NCBI GenBank assembly: GCA_903930085.1
Contig: CAIYXD010000165.1
Location: 1-13,124, forward strand
Direction: 5' to 3'
DNA from: an uncultured Flavobacteriia bacterium
GTDB lineage: Bacteria; Bacteroidota; Bacteroidia; Flavobacteriales_D; Crocinitomicaceae
DNA: 13,124 nt
The notes beneath the pieces were generated by a model. That model worked only from the letters and a program-made list of their open reading frames with translations. It was not told the origin of the DNA and searched no databases. Of this stretch, positions 1-7,238 are shown in pieces (positions within the stretch are counted from its first letter, which is position 1; the number at the start of each line of letters is the position of its first letter). The translations under genes and the position numbers were made by a program.

Positions 1-1
1 A

Positions 2-247
2 GGCGCTTTCACGGTAGAATCAAAAAAGAATGGCGCAATGTATGGCGCGATGAAATTCTTCATTGAAGCGACGAGGAGCGAACAGAAAATAGTCGATTTT
101 GGGGGTTCTCGTGTCGAAGGTGTAAAACGTTTCAATACAAATCTTGGCGGGACGGATAGAATTTACAGCTACTTCGAATGGAATCGTGCGCCAATATGGT
201 TCAATTGGTTGAAAAATTTAAAAAATCTTGTGAAAGGTAGAAATTAA
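2..247 (+). CDS. FemAB/GNAT-like acyltransferase, C-terminal fragment (5' end outside window)
   Basis: The frame is open from base 2, so the gene starts upstream and only about 81 C-terminal residues are visible. An internal ATG at 38 is probably not the real start, because the residues before it (GAFTVESKKNGA) read as normal protein. The stretch VDFGGSRVEGVKRFNTNLGG resembles the conserved 'DFeGS-ipGvarFnrgFGg' end of FemAB-like/BioF2-like GNAT acyltransferases, which is followed in those proteins by an aromatic strand and a basic tail, as here (YSYFEWNRAP, then WLKNLKNLVKGRN). Such proteins often sit in exopolysaccharide or envelope loci, in line with the sugar dehydratase that follows. The substrate cannot be told from this fragment. 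The family call rests on one motif in a short piece. Confidence 0.6.
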   Translation, partial: GAFTVESKKNGAMYGAMKFFIEATRSEQKIVDFGGSRVEGVKRFNTNLGGTDRIYSYFEWNRAPIWFNWLKNLKNLVKGRN

Positions 248-311
248 TATTGTTCTCTATTTTTTCTTTCTAAAACATTCCGTTTTATTGTCTAAATTGC
301 TTTCTTTTTTA

Positions 312-340
312 TTGAGTTTGCCTTCAATTTCTTACTTTTG
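312..340 (+). promoter_or_regulatory. Bacteroidota-type promoter of the sugar dehydratase gene
   Basis: TACTTTTG at 333-340 matches the Bacteroidota -7 consensus TAnnTTTG exactly, and TTG at 312-314 lies 18 bases upstream, within the usual 17-23 base spacing for the -33 element. The -7 element ends only 3 bases before the ATG at 344, so the transcript would be leaderless or almost so. The remaining gap between the two genes (248-311) is T-rich and shows nothing else. Confidence 0.55.
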
Positions 341-343
341 TAT

Positions 344-2224
344 ATGTTTAGATTAAAAGCGAATACCCCCAGATGGGTGATCATTCTGATTGATCTTATT
401 TTAGCGGCTACTGCTTTGTGTTTTGCGTATTTAATTCGTTTCGATTTAAAAGCAGACCGCACATTAATTCAAACAGAATGGCAGATTCTTTCCAAGTCAA
501 TTGCTCTATTTTTTGCTGTAAAACTTATCGTTTTTTATAGTTTTAAAATCCACAAAGGGCTTGTAAGGTACACGTCTACAGAAGATATACGCCGTATTAT
601 TATAGCCGTTTCTGTGAGTTCATTGATCTATTTTGGACTCGGTTTGATTCGTTATTATTTTATGGACGGCTACTTTTTATTTCCGATGTCGGTGCTAATC
701 ATGGAGTTTTTGGTGTGTATTCTTTTGATGTTGGGTTCCCGGTTTCTCATTAAACTCTTGTATTTAGAATCAATCAAAACCAATCAAATCGAAGAACGCG
801 TTTTAATATATGGTGCAGGAATTTCCGGTTTGATTACGAAGCGAACCATTGAGAAAGATACACGAATTTCCTACCAAATCGTTGGGTTTTTGGACGATAA
901 TAAAAAAATGGCGGGCACGCGTTTGGAAGGAGTTGCGATTTTTCATACTTCTAAATTGGAAGAACTGATTCAGTCGGAGGGAATTACTTCTGTTATTATC
1001 GCCATTCAAAATCCGGATGAAATTAACCGCAAAAAAGTGGTTGAAACGTGTTTATCGCTTCACGTAAAAATGCAAAAAGTACCAAGCTCTAAAAGTTGGA
1101 TCAATGGCGAATTTTCCACGAAACAAATTGCAAAAATAAATATCGAAGACCTTTTGGGTAGAATACCAATTATTTTGGATGAAAACAAGATTGCGGCAGA
1201 ACTAAAAGGAAAAACAATTTTAGTAACTGGTGCTGCTGGTTCTATTGGCAGCGGAATGGTGCGACAATTGGCAAACTACCAGCCTAAAAAAGTGATTTTA
1301 CTGGATCAGGCAGAATCGCCACTTTACGATTTTCAGAATGAATTGCTGCACACTTTTCCATCCTTGAATTTTGAAGTGGTGGTAGGAGATATTCGAAGCA
1401 TGGAAAGGATGGAACGCGTATTTGATTTTTTTCAGCCCAATTATGTTTTTCATGCTGCGGCCTATAAACACGTGCCTTTAATGGAAAGTAATCCATCTGA
1501 AGCGGTGCTGACGAATGTGAAAGGAACCAGAAATTTAGTTGATTTAGCACAAAAATTCAAGGTTCAAAAATTTGTTATGGTTTCAACGGATAAAGCAGTG
1601 AATCCGACAAATGTGATGGGCGCATCCAAGCGAATTGCGGAAATTTATGCGCAAGCTGCCAATGCACAGGGAATCACAAAATTTGTAACAACCCGCTTCG
1701 GGAACGTTTTAGGTTCTAACGGTTCTGTAATTCCGCTATTTCAGAGACAAATAGAACAGGGCGGACCAATTACGGTAACGGATGAGCGAATTACCCGCTT
1801 TTTCATGACGATTCCAGAAGCGTGTCAATTGGTTTTGGAAGCAGGAATAATGGGCGAAGGGGGAGAAATATTTGTTTTCGATATGGGTGAATCCGTTAAG
1901 ATCATAGATCTTGCAAAGAAAATGATACAGTTGAGTGGTTTGGAAGTTGGAAAAGATATTGAAATAAAAGTTACCGGTTTGCGCCCTGGAGAAAAATTAT
2001 ACGAAGAACTATTAGCGAAGGAAGAGAATACTATTCCGACGCACCATCCACAAATATTGAAAGCAACAATTCGACAGGAAAACGCGAGGCAACTTGAGGA
2101 AATTAGTAAGTTAATCCACCTTTTTGAAGGACAGAAAAATACTGAAATTGTTGCGAAGATGAAACAAATTGTTCCAGAATTTATTAGTAATAATTCGGAA
2201 TTTGAAAAATTAGATTTAAAATGA
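344..2224 (+). CDS. Membrane-anchored nucleotide-sugar 4,6-dehydratase/epimerase, PglF/CapD/FlaA1-like
   Basis: This probably converts a UDP-N-acetylhexosamine to a 4-keto-6-deoxy sugar at the inner face of the cytoplasmic membrane, for capsule, O-antigen or glycoprotein glycans. The protein is 626 residues from the ATG at 344; the TTG at 338 lies inside the -7 promoter box and is unlikely to be the start. About four hydrophobic segments (roughly residues 12-32, 52-68, 86-104 and 112-136) precede a first Rossmann-like domain (YGAGISG near 156-162) and the SDR domain with TGAAGSIGS at 295-303. The catalytic set matches PglF-type enzymes: T415, D416, K417 in VSTDKA, then M425 and K429, with Met in place of the usual SDR Tyr at the same spacing. 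RFGNVLGSNGSVIP and LRPGEKLYEEL are further family motifs. The length is typical of the long membrane-bound class. The downstream thioesterase overlaps its stop. The exact sugar is not determinable. Confidence 0.9.
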   Translation: MFRLKANTPRWVIILIDLILAATALCFAYLIRFDLKADRTLIQTEWQILSKSIALFFAVKLIVFYSFKIHKGLVRYTSTEDIRRIIIAVSVSSLIYFGLGLIRYYFMDGYFLFPMSVLIMEFLVCILLMLGSRFLIKLLYLESIKTNQIEERVLIYGAGISGLITKRTIEKDTRISYQIVGFLDDNKKMAGTRLEGVAIFHTSKLEELIQSEGITSVIIAIQNPDEINRKKVVETCLSLHVKMQKVPSSKSWINGEFSTKQIAKINIEDLLGRIPIILDENKIAAELKGKTILVTGAAGSIGSGMVRQLANYQPKKVILLDQAESPLYDFQNELLHTFPSLNFEVVVGDIRSMERMERVFDFFQPNYVFHAAAYKHVPLMESNPSEAVLTNVKGTRNLVDLAQKFKVQKFVMVSTDKAVNPTNVMGASKRIAEIYAQAANAQGITKFVTTRFGNVLGSNGSVIPLFQRQIEQGGPITVTDERITRFFMTIPEACQLVLEAGIMGEGGEIFVFDMGESVKIIDLAKKMIQLSGLEVGKDIEIKVTGLRPGEKLYEELLAKEENTIPTHHPQILKATIRQENARQLEEISKLIHLFEGQKNTEIVAKMKQIVPEFISNNSEFEKLDLK

Positions 2225-2619
2225 TACAACCAGCAAAAATTCAAGTTCGATTTTCCGATTTAGATATTCTAGGCCACGTTAACAACAATATCTATTTCAG
2301 TTATTTTGAAATGGCGCGAATCTATTATTTTAAACAACTCGTTGGGGAAGATTGGGATTGGCGAAGATTAGGGTTCGTATTGGTTAAAAATGAAATTGAA
2401 TACCTGCAATCTGTTTTAATGCAGCACGAACCGGAAATAACGGTATTTCTTGAAGCGATGGGAACAAAAAGTTTCACATTGGATTACGAATTGAAAGTTG
2501 GTGGTGAATTATTTGCAAAGGGAAGATCTGTGCAAGTGTGTTTTGATGCCACGAAGAACCAAACGATTCCTGTTCCGCAAGAAATGCGAGATGCTTTCGC
2601 TAAAATTAGCAGAGTATAA
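2221..2619 (+). CDS. Acyl-CoA thioesterase, hotdog fold (4HBT/YbgC-FadM-like)
   Basis: A 132-residue single hotdog domain, the normal length for YbgC/FadM-like acyl-CoA thioesterases that hydrolyse acyl-CoA to free acid and CoA in the cytoplasm. The N-terminus VRFSDLDILGHVNN carries the family signature D-x-x-G-H-V-N (D15, G18, H19, N21), with D15 the likely catalytic Asp, followed by an aromatic-rich helix (YFSYFEMARIYYF). The middle and C-terminal strands (IEYLQSVL, LDYELKVGGELFAKGRSVQVCFD) fit the antiparallel sheet of the fold. Its ATG overlaps the dehydratase stop as ATGA, so the two genes are co-transcribed and probably translationally coupled, although a functional link between sugar dehydration and thioester hydrolysis is not obvious. 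The natural acyl substrate is unknown. Confidence 0.88.
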   Translation: MIQPAKIQVRFSDLDILGHVNNNIYFSYFEMARIYYFKQLVGEDWDWRRLGFVLVKNEIEYLQSVLMQHEPEITVFLEAMGTKSFTLDYELKVGGELFAKGRSVQVCFDATKNQTIPVPQEMRDAFAKISRV

Positions 2620-2628
2620 TTTTTCTTA

Positions 2629-2636
2629 CAATTTTG
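2629..2636 (+). promoter_or_regulatory. Possible -7 element before the MORN-repeat gene
   Basis: CAATTTTG differs from TAnnTTTG at one position and lies 26 bases before the ATG at 2663, followed by an A/T-rich leader of the kind common in Bacteroidota. No clear TTG lies at the -33 distance, so this is a weak call. The 43-base gap between the two genes argues for some separate initiation. Confidence 0.28.
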
Positions 2637-2662
2637 AGTTTTAATCGAATAAATAAATTAGC

Positions 2663-3715
2663 ATGAAAAAAGTTGGATTAATTGTGATTGCTATTGGAAC
2701 GCTATTTTCAATACATGGGCAGATCTCGGATGCAAATTCAATTCAGGACGTAAAAAAGAAAGCAAATTGCTACGATAAGGAGGTAAACCAAAGAGCAACG
2801 CGATTTGTGAATTCGGAGTGTGGGAAATTAGCGGGAGTAGTAGATTGCAATGAGAAATTAACCTACGACGAAGATTCCAAATTGATTTTAAGCGGTAAAA
2901 TTGGACTGCCATTTTCAGGAACGTGCGAAACATGCCATTTGAATGGTTTACTCGAACGCCGCATAACATTTGTCAACGGAAAAGAAAATGGTGTGGATTC
3001 AACGTACTACAAATCCGGCTGTTTACAAGTGGTTCGAAGCCATATTCAAGGAATTGAATCCGGACAATGGGCATTTTACTACGACAGTACTAATTTTACG
3101 GCATGGGAAATGAATTACAACTTGGGACAATTGCATGGGAAACAAATTTATCTCACAAAAGATGGCGATACCACCCGTTTCGAATTCTATAAAAATGGCT
3201 TGCTACATGGTGTAAGAAAAACATATTTCCCAAAATCCAAAATTGAAAAAGAAATCAATTATGTAAATGGCCTGATCGATGGTTCCTTGAAATCCTATAA
3301 TATGGATGGGAAAATAGTACAGGATCTTTCGTACAAACAAGGAAAAAAATCTGGTGAATTAAGGTATTACTACAACGACGGTGTTTTACTGACAATCGAA
3401 CATTGGAGCTCCGATGTGAAAGATGGCGAATTTAAAACATTCTATTATAAAGGCGGAATTCAAACCATGGAAAACTATAAAAAAGGAGTTCCGGAAGGAT
3501 GGTTCGAAGAAAGATACCAAGACGATAAATTGAAACGAAATGCCTTGTACAAAAAGGGAATTATTATCGAAGAACATAGATTCAATGAGCACGGAGAAGA
3601 AACCTATACTTTTGGCGGAGAGGCGAATACAGGAAAAGAAGACGATGCAATGCCGGTAAAATCAAAGAAGAAAAAGTCTAAAAATAAAACGAGCGAGAAT
3701 AATTCGCCAAATTAA
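2663..3715 (+). CDS. Exported MORN_2 (YwqK-like) repeat protein with a CxxCH motif
   Basis: A 350-residue protein with a signal peptide (MKK, hydrophobic VGLIVIAIGTLFSI, likely cut near residue 20), so it is periplasmic or surface-exposed. From about residue 82 to 299 it consists of nine tandem repeats of 23-25 residues with the MORN_2 pattern: G, then paired aromatics, a short turn, a hydrophobic/charged strand and a closing Y/F-x-x-G; 'NGLLHGVRKTYF' is a clear example. Proteins of this type are often annotated as YwqK-family antitoxins by homology, but nothing here suggests a toxin-antitoxin pair: there is no toxin next door and the protein is exported. The region before the repeats has Cys at 37, 53 and 62, and the first repeat has C88-x-x-C91-H92, a possible heme c or metal/disulfide site. 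The tail is Lys-rich (KSKKKKSKNK). The real function is unknown. Confidence 0.85.
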   Translation: MKKVGLIVIAIGTLFSIHGQISDANSIQDVKKKANCYDKEVNQRATRFVNSECGKLAGVVDCNEKLTYDEDSKLILSGKIGLPFSGTCETCHLNGLLERRITFVNGKENGVDSTYYKSGCLQVVRSHIQGIESGQWAFYYDSTNFTAWEMNYNLGQLHGKQIYLTKDGDTTRFEFYKNGLLHGVRKTYFPKSKIEKEINYVNGLIDGSLKSYNMDGKIVQDLSYKQGKKSGELRYYYNDGVLLTIEHWSSDVKDGEFKTFYYKGGIQTMENYKKGVPEGWFEERYQDDKLKRNALYKKGIIIEEHRFNEHGEETYTFGGEANTGKEDDAMPVKSKKKKSKNKTSENNSPN

Positions 3716-3718
3716 ACC

Positions 3719-4945
3719 ATGCAATCCGCAACAATAGCAATCATTGGTGGTGGAGCAGCAGGTTTTTTTGCTGCACTTTCTGCCAAGAAACATTTCCCGA
3801 ACAAAAAAGTAATTATTTTTGAGAAGTCTTCCAAAGTTCTATCGAAAGTTAAAATCTCTGGCGGTGGCCGCTGCAACGTCACAAATGCCTGCTTCGACAA
3901 TCGGAAATTAGCAGCATTTTACCCAAGAGGAGAAAATAATTTGCGCAAAGCGTTTGAAATTTTCAATGCGCAATCTACCGTGGATTGGTTCGAATCGCGA
4001 AATGTACCACTAAAAACGTTTCCCGATAATTGTATTTTCCCGCAATCAAATGATTCCCAATCAATTATTGATTGTCTTTTGAAAGAATCGCTTGCATTGG
4101 GTGTGGAAATAAAATTCAATCAATCTATTACTTCGATTGAGGTGGAACAAGATACGTTCAAACTTTTCACGCGGGAGGATAATTTTTCTGTTGAACGTGT
4201 AATCGTTACAACTGGCGGGCAACCGAAAAGATCGGGTTTAGAATGGCTGGAAAAACTAGGACATGAAATAATAGATCCTGTTCCTTCGCTGTTTACGTTT
4301 AATATGCCCGCAAATCCAATCCGCGATTTAATGGGAAATGTTGTTGAAAAAGCAACTGTAAAAGTCGAAGGAACGAAACTCATTGGAAAAGGTCCGCTTT
4401 TGGTAACGCATTGGGGAATGAGCGGTCCTGCAATTTTACAATTATCCGCTTGGGGAGCTCGTGCACTATTTGAGAAAAATTACCAGTTTGCAGTGCTTGT
4501 AAATTGGCTGGATGACGAGAAAGAAGTGGATTTGCACAAGCGCTTGGATCAGATTATTCGAGAACACGGAGAGAAAATGATTGGAAACTTAAATCCATTT
4601 CCAATGACAAGTAGGTTGTGGAATTTTCTGTTGGAAAAAACTGCCATTCACCCGGAAATGCGCTGGAAGGATCTCGGCAATAAAATCAGAAACAAGTTGG
4701 TCAATACTTTATTGAGCGATCGCTATGAAGTAAGTGGAAAAACGACATTCAAGGAAGAATTTGTGACAGCGGGAGGGATTTCATTACACGATGTGAATTT
4801 TAAAACCATGGAAAGTAAGTTAATTCCCGGTATGTTTTTCGCCGGCGAATTACTGGATATTGATGGCATAACCGGCGGTTTTAATTTCCAAGCTGCTTGG
4901 ACAACCGGATTCATCGCAGGAAAAAGCGTTGGTTTGTCAAACTAA
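3719..4945 (+). CDS. NAD(P)/FAD-dependent flavoprotein, BaiN/YhiN (HI0933-like) family
   Basis: A 408-residue cytoplasmic flavoprotein of the HI0933/YhiN/BaiN family (aminoacetone oxidase-like in annotation), near the normal family length of about 400. The N-terminal FAD-binding dinucleotide fold is clear: IAIIGGGAAGFFAA with G10, G12 and G15, and an acidic end of strand two at E35. The family signature SGGGRCNVTN is at residues 47-56. A second nucleotide motif VTTGG occurs near 164, and the C-terminal FAD motif GITGGFNFQAAWTTGFIAG spans about 383-401. The gene starts 3 bp after the stop of the MORN-repeat gene, so they form an operon, although no functional link is evident. Its 3' end lies 7 bp from the stop of the convergent decarboxylase gene, with no recognisable terminator between. 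The physiological substrate of most members is unproven. Confidence 0.9.
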   Translation: MQSATIAIIGGGAAGFFAALSAKKHFPNKKVIIFEKSSKVLSKVKISGGGRCNVTNACFDNRKLAAFYPRGENNLRKAFEIFNAQSTVDWFESRNVPLKTFPDNCIFPQSNDSQSIIDCLLKESLALGVEIKFNQSITSIEVEQDTFKLFTREDNFSVERVIVTTGGQPKRSGLEWLEKLGHEIIDPVPSLFTFNMPANPIRDLMGNVVEKATVKVEGTKLIGKGPLLVTHWGMSGPAILQLSAWGARALFEKNYQFAVLVNWLDDEKEVDLHKRLDQIIREHGEKMIGNLNPFPMTSRLWNFLLEKTAIHPEMRWKDLGNKIRNKLVNTLLSDRYEVSGKTTFKEEFVTAGGISLHDVNFKTMESKLIPGMFFAGELLDIDGITGGFNFQAAWTTGFIAGKSVGLSN

Positions 4946-4952
4946 AGTATGT

Positions 4953-6197
4953 TCACAAAATCATCGGTTTCGAAAAATGGTGTTTCAAATCGGCTAGGAA
5001 TGGCTCAAGTTTGTCGAGTGTAACGTGTTCCATTACCACAATTTTATACCAGTTCGCTTCGTGATGATTATCCGGAACTAAATGGTATTTCTCAGCAATT
5101 TCATGCGCCATACTCGAACTTCTAATGGCAACAATATTGGAGTTTGGATCACGGAAAAACTCGAGTTCTAATTCTTCCAATTTTTCACACAAATAGTCTG
5201 TTCGTTTTTGCAATATAAAAATCTTTTCAAACCAACCATTTTGTCCATAAGTAGATAAAATCATCCAAACGGCAAGTGCATTGGCGCCTGAACGACTTCC
5301 AGATAATGTGCAATCTTCTCCTTCGACATAACTCGCTTGTTTGGTTGTTGCGAAGTGAATAAATCCTTTTCGAATCAGGAAAATTCCTGTTCCGTATGGA
5401 GCTTGAGCCATTTTATGTGCATCCAACGTAACGGAAGAAACAAATGGATTGGAGAAATTTAAATTGGTGTGCTTATTGGAAAATGGGTAATAAAATCCAC
5501 CGTAAGCGCCATCGATGTGCAACTTGAAATTTGCCTTTCTCTTGGTTAATTCATCCGTGTAAATTGTCGGATTATCAACGGAACCGAATACCGTAGTGAG
5601 CATATTCGCTACAACGATATAATAGCGAATTCCTTGGGCTTCCGAGTCATCAAGAATCCGACAAAGATCATTTTTTTGCAGCGTTTTTGTTTGTTCATCT
5701 GTTGTAACTTTAAACAGCTGTAAGCCCAAAATATTGGCGGCTTTATCCATCGAATAATGGCTGTCTTGCGAACAAATAATGGCTATTTCAGATGTTTTTG
5801 CAGAATACACGGATTGAAAATAGTTTCTGTAAATCCAAATTGCTTGAATGTTTGCCTCTGTGCCACCGGATGCCACGTAGCCATCTAATTCGTCTTTTTC
5901 CCCTTTTAATATATCTACCCCGCAAATTTCAATCAATTCTCTTTCGATTTCTTGCGTTCCGTGGAAAAAACTTTCGGATTCTCCCAAAGTGTGGCAGCCA
6001 ATATGGTTTGGGTTTTGCACGAGTGCGCTTAAGAAAGCAGCGTCTTTCAAAAATGTTTTGTTTTGCGGAAACACTTTTTCATCCAAGTAGGAAGCGGGAA
6101 CACCGAGAATAATTTCACTGCTGTAATTTACGTTCTTGGAAAGTGCCTCGAAAATTTTTGATTTAATTTCTTCCGGCGTGCGTTTTTGCCATTTCAT
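4953..6197 (-). CDS. Group II PLP-dependent amino-acid decarboxylase (MfnA/glutamate-decarboxylase-like)
   Basis: A fold-type I PLP enzyme of 414 residues that removes the alpha-carboxylate of an amino acid. Visible motifs: SGGTEAN at 110-116 (phosphate binding), SHYS at 146-149 with H147 stacking on PLP, HIDGAYGG at 227-234 with D229 pairing the pyridine nitrogen, and DAHK at 259-262 with K262 the Schiff-base lysine, followed by MAQAPYGTG. The GYVASGGTEANIQA block and the compact length resemble archaeal MfnA-type tyrosine/aspartate decarboxylases more than the longer E. coli GadB. The GadB-type N-terminal and C-terminal extensions are absent. Substrate could be tyrosine, aspartate, glutamate or histidine; the sequence alone does not decide. 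It reads convergently towards the flavoprotein and has its own -7 element just upstream, so it is probably monocistronic. Confidence 0.88.
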   Translation of the reverse strand: MKWQKRTPEEIKSKIFEALSKNVNYSSEIILGVPASYLDEKVFPQNKTFLKDAAFLSALVQNPNHIGCHTLGESESFFHGTQEIERELIEICGVDILKGEKDELDGYVASGGTEANIQAIWIYRNYFQSVYSAKTSEIAIICSQDSHYSMDKAANILGLQLFKVTTDEQTKTLQKNDLCRILDDSEAQGIRYYIVVANMLTTVFGSVDNPTIYTDELTKRKANFKLHIDGAYGGFYYPFSNKHTNLNFSNPFVSSVTLDAHKMAQAPYGTGIFLIRKGFIHFATTKQASYVEGEDCTLSGSRSGANALAVWMILSTYGQNGWFEKIFILQKRTDYLCEKLEELELEFFRDPNSNIVAIRSSSMAHEIAEKYHLVPDNHHEANWYKIVVMEHVTLDKLEPFLADLKHHFSKPMIL

Positions 6198-6213
6198 TGT
6201 GCGGATTTAAGTA

Positions 6214-6221
6214 CAAATTTA
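6214..6221 (-). promoter_or_regulatory. -7 promoter element of the decarboxylase gene
   Basis: On the minus strand this reads TAAATTTG, an exact match to TAnnTTTG, ending 16 bases before the ATG at 6197. That predicts a leader of only about 7-14 bases. I could not find a convincing -33 TTG at normal spacing; the nearest is about 27 bases upstream. Confidence 0.45.
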
Positions 6222-6303
6222 AACATAGAAAAATGGCTAAATACTGACCAATATCATGTTTTAATTTTTTTATTTTCCGCTGAAAAAAGGAAGTGTTTGA
6301 TTG

Positions 6304-6330
6304 AAAAAAACACAACAATTTTTGGTGTTT
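6304..6330 (-). terminator. Possible weak Rho-independent terminator after the CBS gene
   Basis: On the minus strand AAACAC and GTGTTT can form a 6-bp stem around an 11-base loop, followed by a run of T (TTTT then C). It lies 13 bases past the CBS stop. The stem is A/T-rich and weak, so this is tentative. The rest of the 146-base gap (6198-6343) shows only the decarboxylase promoter. Confidence 0.35.
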
Positions 6331-6343
6331 ATAACCTTAAAAT

Positions 6344-6751
6344 TCAATTTTCGGAAAGGAAAAAACGCAAGAGATCAGCTGTCGTAACAATTCCTATTAC
6401 CGCGTTGTTTTTAGTAATTACTACAGAATGGAATTGCCCTTTTGCAAGAATTTCTGCAACTTCTTTAATGGGTGTATTTTCTGACATTGAAACTGGATTT
6501 TCCGTCATGATGTCTTTCACAAAAAGCGTGTGGTAAACAACTTCTGTATCGTCAAGTGTTGCGTTTTGAATTGCCCGCATGAAATCAATTAAACTTACCA
6601 TACCAATAAGGTTGTCATTTTCTATGACGGGAATATGGTGGTGAAATTGTTGCTTTTCATAGATGTGTTTCAAATCTATAATTTTTTGATTTGGACTAAC
6701 ACAAACAACATTTTTGGTCATTAAGTCGGAAATTGGTGCGTTAAGTTTCAT
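6344..6751 (-). CDS. Stand-alone CBS-domain-pair protein
   Basis: A 135-residue cytoplasmic protein made of two CBS domains in tandem, roughly residues 8-63 and 77-132, with almost nothing else. Each begins with the typical 'dlMtknvvcVsp' or 'diMtenPvsms' segment and ends with the 'IGmvsliDfmra' or 'IGIVTTaDLLrf' strand-helix. Such Bateman modules bind adenine nucleotides or related ligands and act as sensors for a partner enzyme or channel. No partner domain is fused. The neighbouring decarboxylase lies 146 bp downstream on the same strand but has its own promoter, and on the other side a divergent gene starts 106 bp away, so the regulated target cannot be deduced. FHHHIPV at 36-42 is His-rich but lies at a normal position for the first domain. 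Confidence 0.9.
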   Translation of the reverse strand: MKLNAPISDLMTKNVVCVSPNQKIIDLKHIYEKQQFHHHIPVIENDNLIGMVSLIDFMRAIQNATLDDTEVVYHTLFVKDIMTENPVSMSENTPIKEVAEILAKGQFHSVVITKNNAVIGIVTTADLLRFFLSEN

Positions 6752-6791
6752 AGGGGAAGTTGTTTTTAATTCTTGAAAAAATTCGCGATAT

Positions 6792-6819
6792 TTACGTTAA
6801 TAATTACTACATTACGTAA
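6792..6819. repeat. Inverted repeat in the divergent promoter region
   Basis: TTACGT at 6792-6797 and ACGTAA at 6814-6819 form an inverted repeat with a 16-base spacer, and TTACGTAA at 6812-6819 is itself palindromic. It lies in the 106-base region between the divergent CBS and phasin-like genes and could be an operator, but the arms are short and could arise by chance in such AT-rich DNA. No good TAnnTTTG element was found on either strand of this gap. Confidence 0.25.
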
Positions 6820-6857
6820 GAGTAAATATAGTAATATAAAACAACTAAATCAACGTT

Positions 6858-7238
6858 ATGAAAGCAAAAACATTTTTAGAATTGGCTTCCTTGTCAACAG
6901 CTTTGTATACCATTTCAAAGGATACAAAATTAATGGAGAAGCTAGAAGCGCTCTCCGAAAGTGGAAAGGAAAAAATCAATCATTTCATGAAAGATGTTGT
7001 AATCGATGAAAATGGTAAAGAGATCGAATTCCTGGATCGTTTGGCTCTGAAAGCGCAAGAAACAAAAGATGATTTAGAGACTAAAATCGGTGAAATGGCT
7101 ACGGCTTTTTATGCCAAGATTAATGTGGCGCACACCGATAAAATTCTTCTTTTACAAAGTAAATTAGACCAACTGCAGAAAGATGTTTCCCTTGTTGAAG
7201 CTAGAATAAACCAATTGGAAAAAACCCAAAATAGCTAA
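6858..7238 (+). CDS. Phasin-like small helical (coiled-coil) protein
   Basis: A 126-residue protein without signal peptide or membrane segment. The N-terminus (FLELASLSTALYTISKDTKLMEKLEALSESGKEKI) reads as an amphipathic helix with hydrophobic and small residues, followed by a charged helix and a C-terminal heptad-like segment (LQSKLDQLQKDVSLVEARINQLEK, about 99-122, with L/V/I at a/d positions). Overall layout and size recall phasin-family/PhaI-like polyhydroxyalkanoate granule proteins, but no PHA synthase or depolymerase is in view, so a granule role is unproven. Its stop overlaps the next start as TAATG, which implies translational coupling to the UbiB-like kinase. The inference is that it is a partner or membrane/lipid-associating scaffold for that kinase. 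The alternative is a generic coiled-coil protein of unknown role. Confidence 0.72.
   Translation: MKAKTFLELASLSTALYTISKDTKLMEKLEALSESGKEKINHFMKDVVIDENGKEIEFLDRLALKAQETKDDLETKIGEMATAFYAKINVAHTDKILLLQSKLDQLQKDVSLVEARINQLEKTQNS

Noticed and set aside
338..343. TTG at 338 as start of the dehydratase
   Set aside because: It lies inside the -7 promoter box; the ATG at 344 in the same frame is the better start.
2663..3715. MORN_2 protein as a toxin-antitoxin component
   Set aside because: It has a signal peptide, is followed by a flavoprotein gene, and no small toxin gene is adjacent; the antitoxin name is an annotation habit for this repeat.
6186..6536. Plus-strand open frame of 116 codons
   Set aside because: It runs antisense through the CBS gene and the decarboxylase promoter, has no domain features, and its translation does not resemble a real protein.
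6858..7238. Firm assignment as a PHA-granule phasin
   Set aside because: No PHA synthase, depolymerase or other granule gene is visible; only helical character and size support it, so it is called phasin-like.
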